A stretch of 15,807 nucleotides of DNA from Lachnospiraceae bacterium UBA7179 (GTDB lineage Bacteria > Bacillota > Clostridia > Lachnospirales > Lachnospiraceae), in contig DKVL01000098.1 of assembly GCA_002491195.1 (NCBI GenBank), positions 11,471-27,277 on the forward strand, read 5' to 3'. Every line of letters begins with the position of its first letter. The stretch's first letter is position 1. Positions 1 to 5,897 of this stretch are shown here, piece by piece. Under the pieces are notes generated by a model. It saw nothing but the letters and a program-made list of their open reading frames with translations, ran no database searches and was not told where the DNA came from. A program made the translations under genes and the position numbers.

Positions 1-132
1 GGCGACGGCTCTTCCCCGCCATTTTCTGCATCGGGCGACGGCTCTTCCCCGCCATTTCCCGCATCGGACGACGGCTCTTCCCCACTATTGTTATCTTCGG
101 GCGGCAACTCTTCTCCATCATTGCCCCCTTCA
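1..132. repeat. 33-bp tandem repeat (11-residue repeats in the SH3 protein)
   Basis: Four consecutive 33-bp units occupy 1-33, 34-66, 67-99 and 100-132. The first two differ at only two positions, the third is more diverged and the fourth is recognisable mainly by its acidic/Pro/Gly composition. Each unit keeps the reading frame. The array is cut by the window edge, so the copy number is unknown. Confidence 0.8.
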
Positions 133-500
133 GATTCTGGTTCCTGCCCACCTGTATCTGCAGCTGCCGAAACCATCATCGCCTGCGCATCCATGATCAG
201 CTTGTCCATCTCCCCGGCTTTCACATATCCCTCTGCGCCAAAATCTGTCCTTACCCTGTACCATATGCCGCCGGAAGCATCCTTTTGCGCCTCAAGTACT
301 TCAAACACATTCCCAACGATCAGATTTGCAATAATGTCGCTGTTTTCCGACATACTGCTGTAGATCTTTGCGGATGAAAGCTGTGTCATGCCTCCCTCCT
401 CTGCGGCCTGTACTCTGAATGGAAACATGATACATACCATTACCATCACTAGCCAGGCGGCACGCAGGGCATACTTTTTCATAAGATCTGATTTTACCAT
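1..500 (-). CDS. Secreted SH3-domain protein with 11-residue acidic/Pro repeats (3' end outside window)
   Basis: The reading frame is open from an ATG at 500 to the left edge, so only 166 codons are visible. The start is supported by AAGGTGG eight bases upstream; a second in-frame ATG at 482 is possible. The N-terminus (MVKSDLMKKY, then a hydrophobic run ending near VQA-AEE) is a signal peptide. Residues about 40-95 resemble a bacterial SH3 domain (SH3_3), with a VFEVLEAQ strand and an IWYRVRTDFGAEGYVKAGEM segment like those of cell-wall-binding or NlpC/P60-associated SH3 domains. Acidic, Pro/Gly-rich 11-residue repeats (GEEPSPDAENG type) follow and run off the edge, suggesting a wall-spanning linker to an unseen C-terminal domain. 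It lies downstream of two other envelope genes on the same strand. Function beyond wall or envelope association is unknown. Confidence 0.75.
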   Translation of the reverse strand, partial: MVKSDLMKKYALRAAWLVMVMVCIMFPFRVQAAEEGGMTQLSSAKIYSSMSENSDIIANLIVGNVFEVLEAQKDASGGIWYRVRTDFGAEGYVKAGEMDKLIMDAQAMMVSAAADTGGQEPESEGGNDGEELPPEDNNSGEEPSSDAGNGGEEPSPDAENGGEEPS

Positions 501-552
501 ACATGTTACCACCTTCCCTGTAATGCGCCCACCGCACGGGTCTGTGCAATCG

Positions 553-583
553 AAAAGCCGCACGCATCTACACATGCAGCTTT
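553..583 (-). terminator. Candidate terminator between the Ser-rich and SH3 genes
   Basis: Read on the minus strand, AAAGCTGCA pairs with TGCGGCTTT (9 bp including one G-U pair) around a 12-base loop, and the 3' arm ends in four T. The stem is moderate and the T run short, so it may only attenuate read-through into the SH3 gene. Confidence 0.4.
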
Positions 584-608
584 CCATTATATGAAGTCAC
601 AGCTCTTA

Positions 609-1337
609 TTATGCAAGTACCAGTACCGTGATCACGGAAGGCACTCCCTTAAATGCGCCAACTACTGCGCCTGTCACAGGATCAACAACACCCTCGACAT
701 ACTCGATCGTGCCATCTGCATTGACACTCATTAGCATGATCAATGCGCTGCTTGTTACATTCTTCACAATACCGGCGGATGCGATATTGTTTCCGAGTGC
801 GTCTGTTGCTACTGCGGCTGTCTTTACAGTCCCGCAATTGTTTACGGTAATGTCAGCTCCTTTTATCACTGCAAGCTGCTCCACGGTCTGCTGAAACACC
901 GGTGACGGCTCCTGTGTGAGCAGTGCCGACACCTGTGCAACGATCTGGGTTGCTGCCTGTGTCCGTTCTGCTGTGCCTGCCGTCGGCGCAATGTTCGCTG
1001 TGATCGTTGCAATGCTTGCTACTGCCTGTACAACCTCCTGCTGCTTCGTCTCAACCACTTTGTCCAGAGTGATCGGCGTTACTGTGCCGCTCGGGGACGC
1101 TAACGCCACCTGGATCGCAGCCGGCGCGATCGTCGCTCCTGCCTTTGTCTCCGCAGCGACTGCCGCTACGGGCTTCGGGTTGGACGGTGTTGCCGCTGCA
1201 GTTGCAGAGGTTGAAGAGGATGATCCCCCTTCACTGCTGCTATTGTTTGAAGTAGTGCTGCTTGCTGCCATTGCTGTAAAAGACATGGACAGCGTGAGTA
1301 CGAGTGACAATACTGTCGCAATGAACTTTTTCTTCAT
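609..1337 (-). CDS. Secreted Ser- and Ala-rich protein of unknown function
   Basis: 242 residues. The start ATG at 1337 has GGAGG eight bases upstream. Residues 1-24 form a typical signal peptide (MKKKF, hydrophobic core, AMA-A cleavage site). Next comes a low-complexity Ser/Thr/Gly/Asn segment to about residue 45, then an Ala/Val/Thr-rich region, and a more ordered C-terminal part (about 165-242) with NADGTIEYVEGVVDPVTGAV and a hydrophobic end, SVITVLVLA. There is no LPXTG motif, lipobox or cysteine-based anchor; the only cysteine is at about residue 168. I do not recognise a named domain. It lies between an LCP enzyme and an SH3 protein on the same strand, so an exported or surface role is likely. 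The low-complexity N-terminal region resembles a linker or glycosylated segment (inference). Confidence 0.8.
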   Translation of the reverse strand: MKKKFIATVLSLVLTLSMSFTAMAASSTTSNNSSSEGGSSSSTSATAAATPSNPKPVAAVAAETKAGATIAPAAIQVALASPSGTVTPITLDKVVETKQQEVVQAVASIATITANIAPTAGTAERTQAATQIVAQVSALLTQEPSPVFQQTVEQLAVIKGADITVNNCGTVKTAAVATDALGNNIASAGIVKNVTSSALIMLMSVNADGTIEYVEGVVDPVTGAVVGAFKGVPSVITVLVLA

Positions 1338-1361
1338 TTTGGTTTCCTCCTTATTTTTTCT

Positions 1362-1392
1362 ATATATAAATTACTTTATATATCATTATCAA
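1362..1392 (-). promoter_or_regulatory. Candidate promoter for the Ser-rich secreted protein, overlapping an AT-rich near-palindrome
   Basis: On the minus strand TTGATA (1392-1387, overlapping the LCP stop codon) is followed after 17 bases by TTATAT (1369-1364). An imperfect AT palindrome (18 of 20 positions symmetric) covers 1361-1380. It would give a short leader containing the GGAGG site. The -10 box is weak, so read-through from the LCP promoter is an alternative. Confidence 0.35.
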
Positions 1393-2543
1393 TCCGACAC
1401 TTTGACTTCCTGATAAAACACTTCGCACATAATTCTCTGTAGTTCCTCTTCGTCGATGTAATAGTCATCAAAAAAATCCTGCCTGCCATTATCGCTGACA
1501 AAATACTCCGCCTTGTCCTCCCCGGCAAGCTGATAAAAAGATTGTTGCGCAAGGGTACAGTCAAGTGCCTTTGATGCGATATATACCGCCTCATCCACGG
1601 ATATATCCGTATTCATATAAGGGCGCACGGACTCATAGAGATCTTTTACAAATACAGGATTTGCCTTTACTTCCTGCATCATCTGCCCCATTGCTACTCT
1701 TATGAACTCTTTTTGCCTTGCCAGCCGCGTCGTTGGGCTCCCCAGTGCGTCATACTGCCTGTACCGCAGGTAACCTACCACGTTCTTCCCCGTAAGTGTC
1801 TGTGTGCTTCCCTGTACATAAGCCCTATTGTACCCTGTCATATCATCTGGCACGACGACCTCGATCCCCCCCATTTGGTCTGTGATCACTGAAATAGCAT
1901 CGAAACTTACTGCACACACACCATGAATGGGCAGTCCACACATAAGCTCCGACACGCTCTCCTTCATCTTGCGAAGCCCCAGCTCTCCTCCTCCTGCATA
2001 TCCATATTGAAGGCAGATCTGATTGTAAATTGTCTCCACACGCTCACTCTCGCTGTTAAAAATTTCCACATTAACCATGGAATTTCTTGGAATACCGATC
2101 ACGCTGATCTGTTTGTCTGTCTGGTTCAATGACACCAGAAAGATCGTATCCGCCTGTCCTGCATCCCAGTCAGCCAGCTTTGTCTCAGATGACAGATTCC
2201 CGCCGCGATCAATTCCCAAAAGCAGGAAATTTAACATATTTTCCCGGTATTCATACACCTTACCGTCATAGACAACCCAGTCATCCTGCCACGCCACACT
2301 GTTATTATGTTCCAGATTCTGTCTGATCCTGCTGACCTCCTCGGCGTTTACAACCATCGTCGGCGCTGCCGCATTGGCAGATGCCTTTAATGCTACCTCC
2401 CCTGATTTGTACAGGATCGTTCCGGCAAGTCCCAGAACCAGCATTGTGACGAACACGATTGACAACAGACACATGATCACCTTTTCAATTCCATTCTTTT
2501 TCCTTTTCTTTCTTCTCTTCCCTCTTTTATTCTTTTCCATCAT
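1389..2543 (-). CDS. LytR-CpsA-Psr (LCP) family cell-envelope ligase
   Basis: 384 residues. The product has a very basic cytoplasmic N-terminus (residues 1-20, Arg/Lys-rich), one membrane segment (about 21-45) and an extracellular LCP domain from about 103. LCP proteins transfer undecaprenyl-linked polymers such as teichoic acids or capsule to peptidoglycan or protein. Motifs seen are LLLGIDRG (107-114), ADTIFLVSLN (131-140), IPRN (151-154), the GLPIHGVCAVSFDAI stretch (203-217), YLRYRQYD (258-265) and RLARQKEF (273-280). Two positions deviate from the usual pattern: the common R-[SA]-D-T is Q-A-D-T here, and the usual PRD is PRN. It starts with two consecutive ATGs (2543 and 2540) behind GGTGGT. 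A near-consensus promoter and a palindromic operator lie immediately upstream, so it probably heads the envelope cluster and is controlled by the XRE regulator. Confidence 0.88.
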   Translation of the reverse strand: MMEKNKRGKRRKKRKKNGIEKVIMCLLSIVFVTMLVLGLAGTILYKSGEVALKASANAAAPTMVVNAEEVSRIRQNLEHNNSVAWQDDWVVYDGKVYEYRENMLNFLLLGIDRGGNLSSETKLADWDAGQADTIFLVSLNQTDKQISVIGIPRNSMVNVEIFNSESERVETIYNQICLQYGYAGGGELGLRKMKESVSELMCGLPIHGVCAVSFDAISVITDQMGGIEVVVPDDMTGYNRAYVQGSTQTLTGKNVVGYLRYRQYDALGSPTTRLARQKEFIRVAMGQMMQEVKANPVFVKDLYESVRPYMNTDISVDEAVYIASKALDCTLAQQSFYQLAGEDKAEYFVSDNGRQDFFDDYYIDEEELQRIMCEVFYQEVKVSD

Positions 2544-2579
2544 AAACTACCACCACGTGTGTCAAATTCCAACTCGCAC

Positions 2580-2601
2580 TTTAGTAAATATATTTACTAA
2601 A
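2580..2601. promoter_or_regulatory. Perfect 22-bp palindromic operator at the LCP promoter
   Basis: The core TAGTAAATATATTTACTA with two more symmetric bases on each side is a perfect inverted repeat of 22 bp with no spacer. It begins four bases downstream of the -10 box and covers about -2 to +20 of the predicted transcript, a classical repressor site. The XRE gene whose 3' end is 47 bases away is the obvious candidate ligand, and a second copy of the core lies upstream of that gene. The palindrome is observed; repression is inferred. Confidence 0.7.
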
Positions 2602-2605
2602 AGCA

Positions 2606-2634
2606 AGTATAAAACAAAACGATACTCCTGTCAA
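2606..2634 (-). promoter_or_regulatory. Sigma-A promoter of the LCP gene
   Basis: TTGACA (2634-2629), a 17-base spacer and TATACT (2611-2606) form a near-consensus housekeeping promoter pointing into the LCP gene. The predicted transcription start is near 2599, giving a leader of about 56 bases. The -35 box lies 14 bases beyond the XRE stop codon. Confidence 0.82.
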
Positions 2635-2647
2635 CGTTTTTTTTAAA

Positions 2648-2875
2648 TTATTTGTTCTGCGGAAATCGTATTTTTTCGTCTGTCAATCCCAGAAAATAAT
2701 CTGTGCTGACATCATAATACTTCGCCAGCGCGATCATGTGCCTGATCGGCAGTTCATTGGCACCACGCTCATACCTTGCATACATTGTCTGCGATGTCCC
2801 TAACACAGTCGCGATTTCCTGCTGAGTCAGATCATGATCCTCGCGGAGATTGCGCATCCGAACAATATAATTCAT
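2648..2875 (-). CDS. Small XRE-family helix-turn-helix regulator
   Basis: 75 residues, almost entirely one Cro/C1-type HTH domain. The motif is LREDHDLTQQEIATVLGTSQTMYARYERGANELPIRHMIALAKYYDVSTDYFLGLT, with the recognition helix around TSQTMYARYE; the run ALAKYYDVSTDYFLG is the family signature. The ATG at 2875 has GGGGTGAG six bases upstream. There is no partner or effector domain, as in minimal repressors of the SinR/Cro type. It is divergent from the lipoprotein gene and immediately upstream of the LCP promoter. Copies of the TAGTAAA palindrome lie both at the LCP promoter and upstream of this gene, suggesting that it controls the LCP gene and possibly itself. Its own promoter is not clear; TATGCT at 2901-2896 with a TG two bases upstream is the best -10 candidate. 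Confidence 0.87.
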   Translation of the reverse strand: MNYIVRMRNLREDHDLTQQEIATVLGTSQTMYARYERGANELPIRHMIALAKYYDVSTDYFLGLTDEKIRFPQNK

Positions 2876-2928
2876 AATTTTCTCACCCCGAGATTAGCAT
2901 ATCAAAGTATCGTCTGGTATATTTCTTT

Positions 2929-2946
2929 TAATATATATCTTTACTA
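2929..2946. promoter_or_regulatory. Second, imperfect copy of the XRE operator
   Basis: TAATATATATCTTTACTA matches the 18-bp core of the perfect palindrome at 2580-2601 at 15 of 18 positions, with one half-site (TTTACTA) intact. It lies in the divergent region between the XRE gene and the lipoprotein gene, 54 bases upstream of the XRE start codon and about 40-57 bases upstream of the predicted lipoprotein transcription start. AT-rich DNA raises the chance of coincidence. Confidence 0.45.
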
Positions 2947-2970
2947 TTTTGATTTGTTTATCACTTTTTA

Positions 2971-2979
2971 TGATATAAT
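2971..2979 (+). promoter_or_regulatory. Extended -10 promoter of the lipoprotein gene
   Basis: TGATATAAT is an extended -10 box (TG, one base, TATAAT). A TTGATT lies 19 bases upstream, a long but possible spacer. Transcription would start near 2986, about 40 bases before the ATG at 3028. Confidence 0.55.
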
Positions 2980-3027
2980 TAAATTTTTATAGTAGACATT
3001 TTGTGTTTCCTGTGTTACTATGGGGAT

Positions 3028-3645
3028 ATGAAAAGAAAACAAAACATTGAGTATAACATTAAGCATATTTTTGCTTCAGTTTCATTATGTATCTTTCTCT
3101 GTTCAGGATGTTCGCCGGCGCAGCAGGCGTCGGTGACGCCTGAGACAACAATTGACTTGTCTGAGACACAGGTACAAACCGTAAAACATCAGGATGCCGA
3201 TATCACGATTCCTTCTATATTAACAGGGGATGAGATCGCGCAGCTGCATGCAGACGATATATCTGCGGACAACGGAGACGGCACCGTTACTTACTCGTTG
3301 ACAGGGGACGAGATTGATCGTATACTGCAGCAGATCACTGTCAACATATCCAGCAGTATTCAGGATATCCTTGATAATGATGATTATTATCCCCATATCA
3401 CGGCGATAACATACGATGCTGATTATACAAATTTCACAATCTCAGTATCAGATGGCCAGATTAATATGTATGAATCAATGCTTGTGATGTCCTTTTATAC
3501 GATCGGAAACAGATACCAGATCTACAACGGCGTTCCCGCCGATCAGGCTGTGACGGCCGTAACTTATGTCAATGCCGCTGACAACAGCGTGATCAGCAGG
3601 ACAGATTCCACCTCCGTAGACAACTTTTCTCCTGGTAACCAATAA
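3028..3645 (+). CDS. Small putative lipoprotein of unknown function
   Basis: 205 residues from ATG 3028 (MKRKQNIEYN). An upstream in-frame TTG at 3001 would add nine residues that break the signal-peptide pattern. Residues 1-28 form a lipoprotein-type signal peptide with a hydrophobic stretch ending in LCSGC; the cysteine at about residue 28 is the likely lipidated residue, although cysteine at -3 is not the classical lipobox residue. The mature part is acidic. It has a repeated LTGDEI motif (ILTGDEIAQL and SLTGDEIDRI), a helix-like ITVNISSSIQDILDN, strand-like segments (HITAITYDADYTNFTISVSD), and MYESMLVMSFYTIGNRYQIYNG. I recall similar unnamed Clostridia lipoproteins but can give no function. 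The ribosome binding site is weak (GGGGAT very close to the ATG). Confidence 0.75.
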   Translation: MKRKQNIEYNIKHIFASVSLCIFLCSGCSPAQQASVTPETTIDLSETQVQTVKHQDADITIPSILTGDEIAQLHADDISADNGDGTVTYSLTGDEIDRILQQITVNISSSIQDILDNDDYYPHITAITYDADYTNFTISVSDGQINMYESMLVMSFYTIGNRYQIYNGVPADQAVTAVTYVNAADNSVISRTDSTSVDNFSPGNQ

Positions 3646-3649
3646 ATCG

Positions 3650-3675
3650 AGTAGGGGACGCTCTTCTCCCCTACT
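3650..3675 (+). terminator. Hairpin 1 after the lipoprotein gene
   Basis: AGTAGGGGA pairs with TCCCCTACT (9 bp) around an 8-base loop, four bases after the stop codon. It is followed only by a short T stretch, so termination efficiency is uncertain, but it fits the 3' end of this transcript. Confidence 0.5.
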
Positions 3676-3683
3676 TGCCGCGC

Positions 3684-3728
3684 CGGGCACCCGTCAGCTC
3701 CAGCTGACATATTTCCTCTGGGTGCCCG
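3684..3728. repeat. Hairpin 2: nested stem-loop between convergent genes
   Basis: An outer stem CGGGCACCC/GGGTGCCCG (9 bp) encloses a directly abutting inner stem GTCAGCT/AGCTGAC with a CC apex, leaving 11 unpaired bases on one side. There is no T tract. The nested shape is more like an extragenic palindromic element or a structured RNA than a plain terminator. Confidence 0.5.
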
Positions 3729-3736
3729 TGTGCATA

Positions 3737-3767
3737 AACGAGCAGGGAATATTTTTCCCTGCTCGTT
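3737..3767. terminator. Hairpin 3: 13-bp symmetrical stem, likely bidirectional terminator
   Basis: AACGAGCAGGGAA pairs perfectly with TTCCCTGCTCGTT around a 5-base loop. It lies 13 bases past the HIT stop codon on the minus strand and 92 bases past the lipoprotein stop on the plus strand. The stem is strong but U tracts are short on both sides. Confidence 0.6.
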
Positions 3768-3779
3768 GTCTGTGTATCC

Positions 3780-4190
3780 TTATCCTGTAATCTCATCCTT
3801 TACCGCATCCAGCTGCTCTGCTGTCATACCGCAGGGCGGCATCACAAGCGTCTGATTGTCATCGTTGTAGCGCGGTATCAAATGCAAATGAAAATGAAAG
3901 ACTGTCTGGCCGGCAATCTCATTGTTGTTCTGAACCACATTAAAGCCATCGCATTGGAGCTTCTCTGTCATAGTCACCGCCATCTTTTTCGCAAGCGGGA
4001 GCACCTTTGCGGCAGTGCTGTCATCGATCTCATACAGATTCTTATAATGCTCTTTTGGCAGAATCAGTGCATGTCCTTTCGTGGCAGGATTCAGATCAAG
4101 GATCACCCGGAAATCATCGTCCTCATACAATGTCCTCGACGGTATCCCGCCGTTCGCAATTTTACAAAAAATACAATTTTCATCTTTCAT
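3780..4190 (-). CDS. HIT-family nucleotide hydrolase/transferase
   Basis: 136 residues from ATG 4190 (MKDENCIFCKI), with GGAGG ten bases upstream; the open frame extends further upstream but that part has no family character. HIT proteins hydrolyse phosphoramidate or phosphoanhydride bonds of nucleotide conjugates (Hint and Ap4A-hydrolase branches) in the cytoplasm. The signature HFHLHLIPR is at 99-107, with the triad H99, H101 and H103, where H101 is the expected nucleophile. The N-terminal CIFCKIANG (C6, C9) is the zinc-type pair common in bacterial HIT proteins. NPATKGHALILPKEHY (34-49) and DGFNVVQNNNEIAGQTVFH (81-99) are also typical. Full family length. It is the last gene of the five-gene unit, 19 bases after the flavodoxin-SCP2 stop codon. 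Its substrate cannot be predicted. Confidence 0.93.
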   Translation of the reverse strand: MKDENCIFCKIANGGIPSRTLYEDDDFRVILDLNPATKGHALILPKEHYKNLYEIDDSTAAKVLPLAKKMAVTMTEKLQCDGFNVVQNNNEIAGQTVFHFHLHLIPRYNDDNQTLVMPPCGMTAEQLDAVKDEITG

Positions 4191-4209
4191 ATTGAAATAT
4201 CCTCCGTTT

Positions 4210-5211
4210 TTATGCTTTTTGTGTTGTAAATACAAACAAAAGGTCCAGCGTGCGCAGCACCTTGAAGTCACCTTTCATTTTCATATCCCCGGACATGAAC
4301 GCCTTCTGGAAGGTCATGCGCCCTGCCACGATCTCGCTGATAATATCTGCGGAAACCTGCATCTCAACATCAACACCGTCTGTATCGCCATAATAGCACT
4401 CCATCTCTGTATGGTTCACCTTGACGATCAGCGGCAGCCGCTTCTCCTGCATGATAAACTTGTAGACTGCATGAAATCCTGCCTGCGGATAAAAATGCTC
4501 CTTAAAGTCCTGCAGGAACATAGTGCTATCAGGTTCCTTGACATTCATCAGGTCCTTGAACATGCTGGCCAGTTCCTGTATATCCTCCTTCTGTTTCTGT
4601 ACATACAGATCATCGCTGGCCAGTTCTGACAGCTGCTCCGCCTCCTGCGGTGTCAGGTTGAGACTCTGTGTGAACGTGATCTTCTGTTTTACTGCCTGGT
4701 TGCTGTTCGGAAAAACCGGCATCTTCTGGTTAATAGAACGATACAGATCCTCCACACGCTTCTCAATTACCCTGGAATAACCTGCATTCTGCTCCAATTC
4801 CGACACATCCGCTATATATCCACAGATGCCTGTGATCGGGCGTCCACCGATAATCTCCCACGCCTCTGTGAGGTTTTTCGAGGCATCGTGTTCCCCGTAA
4901 GTCGTCGCCATGACGACAGGACACATATAAATATTCGCTATTTTTTCCTTGTCACCATACAGCCAACAGGAGTCAAGAAACTGGTGCATATATCCGCCAA
5001 TACCATACCACTCTACCGTCGTTGCAAGAATAATGCCATCTGTGTCTTTCAACGTCTGCGGCAGCGTGACAATATTATTCTTAAACTCATACAAATCATA
5101 GCGCTCCACACTGACATTGAGTTCATGCAGCACCTCTTGTATCTTATTTAACACATATAAGGTTGGGTCGCCGATCAGCCCCCTGCCTCCATAATAAATG
5201 TTAATCTTCAC
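4210..5211 (-). CDS. Flavodoxin/NADPH-dependent FMN reductase-like protein fused to an SCP2 domain
   Basis: 333 residues, starting at GTG 5211; AGGAGG lies nine bases upstream, and the start overlaps the rhomboid stop in a GTGA junction, so translation is probably coupled. Residues 1-160 look like a flavodoxin-fold domain: strand MKINIYYGG, ILATTVEWYGIGGYMHQFLDSCW (61-83), which resembles the NADPH-dependent FMN reductase region (P-x-Y-x-G position), and VVMATTYGEH (99-108). Residues about 160-235 are a helical linker. Residues about 235-330 resemble an SCP2 (sterol carrier protein 2) lipid-binding domain, ending with VAGRMTFQKAFMSGDMKMKGDFKVL. This pairs a probable flavin-binding domain with a hydrophobic-ligand pocket. 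Flavin binding and the ligand are inferred from the fold, not shown. No membrane segment is visible. Confidence 0.8.
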   Translation of the reverse strand: MKINIYYGGRGLIGDPTLYVLNKIQEVLHELNVSVERYDLYEFKNNIVTLPQTLKDTDGIILATTVEWYGIGGYMHQFLDSCWLYGDKEKIANIYMCPVVMATTYGEHDASKNLTEAWEIIGGRPITGICGYIADVSELEQNAGYSRVIEKRVEDLYRSINQKMPVFPNSNQAVKQKITFTQSLNLTPQEAEQLSELASDDLYVQKQKEDIQELASMFKDLMNVKEPDSTMFLQDFKEHFYPQAGFHAVYKFIMQEKRLPLIVKVNHTEMECYYGDTDGVDVEMQVSADIISEIVAGRMTFQKAFMSGDMKMKGDFKVLRTLDLLFVFTTQKA

Positions 5212-5897
5212 CCTTTATATCCTCCTGTTTTTATCAAATTCATAACTGCCATAATCAGCAATCCGCACACCAATCCGCCCACGTGTGCCGCATTGTCAAC
5301 ACGCGCTGCCCTTGTTCCGGAATAGATCATGTAAACAACCACAAATATCAGTTTTCCTACCGATATGCTCTCATAACCATCTGGTATCACCCTGCCATTC
5401 TCATCGAGAATATCCTCCTGACCTGGCATAACATTCCTGTCACCAGACCGTCTCCGCGCCCTGCGTCTCATATCCCGGATGACAAGCAGGATAAACAGCG
5501 CGCCAATCAGACCGAATATCGCGCCGCTCGCACCGACCGCATCGTAGATGTCACCTGTCAAAACGGAATACATCATCGAAAAAACGCTCGCGCCCAAACC
5601 CGACAGCAGATACAGAACTGCAAACCGTACATGACCGATCATCTGCTCGAGCATCTGCCCCAGTCCGATCAGGTAGATCATATTGCTGACGATATGCTCG
5701 ATATCTGCATGTAAAAATATAGCAGTTATCAATCGATAGTACTGTTTGTCCACAAGTATCTTCTCCGCGTTCATGCTACCAATATTATACACCACTTCAC
5801 CCATTTGTGTACATAAAATATATCCAACAATATTGATTGCCACAATGACCAGCGTAACGCTGTAATCACGCCAGCTTACCGCCCTTTGATCTCCCAT
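5208..5897 (-). CDS. Rhomboid-family intramembrane serine protease
   Basis: 229 residues with about six membrane segments. Rhomboids cleave transmembrane helices of substrate proteins within the bilayer. The key features are visible: HADIEHIVSNM (63-73) with the conserved H68 and N72 of helix 2, GASGAIFGL (122-130) with catalytic Ser124, and AAHVGGLVCG (203-212) with catalytic His205. Between the catalytic Ser helix and the last helices there is an Arg-rich cytosolic loop (RRRARRRSGDR, about 144-154) and an acidic stretch, which is longer than in GlpG. The ATG at 5897 is preceded by AGGAGAG and lies inside the 3' end of the 468-aa MFP gene (32-bp overlap). The stop overlaps the next GTG by 4 bp. 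The context makes the single-pass MFPs of the same unit plausible substrates (inference). Confidence 0.93.
   Translation of the reverse strand: MGDQRAVSWRDYSVTLVIVAINIVGYILCTQMGEVVYNIGSMNAEKILVDKQYYRLITAIFLHADIEHIVSNMIYLIGLGQMLEQMIGHVRFAVLYLLSGLGASVFSMMYSVLTGDIYDAVGASGAIFGLIGALFILLVIRDMRRRARRRSGDRNVMPGQEDILDENGRVIPDGYESISVGKLIFVVVYMIYSGTRAARVDNAAHVGGLVCGLLIMAVMNLIKTGGYKG

Noticed and set aside
586..616. TATAAT (586-591) with TTGCAT upstream as a promoter for the SH3 gene
   Set aside because: The spacer is 19 bases, the -35 is poor, and the box overlaps the terminator-like stem; too weak to list as a feature.
916..1413. 165-aa open frame antisense to the Ser/Ala-rich gene
   Set aside because: Antisense of an Ala/Ser/Thr-rich gene naturally gives open, Ala/Val-rich frames; there is no ribosome binding site and no independent domain.
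3780..4271. 163-aa form of the HIT protein
   Set aside because: The first 27 residues overlap the end of the flavodoxin-SCP2 gene in another frame, and GGAGG points to the ATG at 4190, where family similarity begins.
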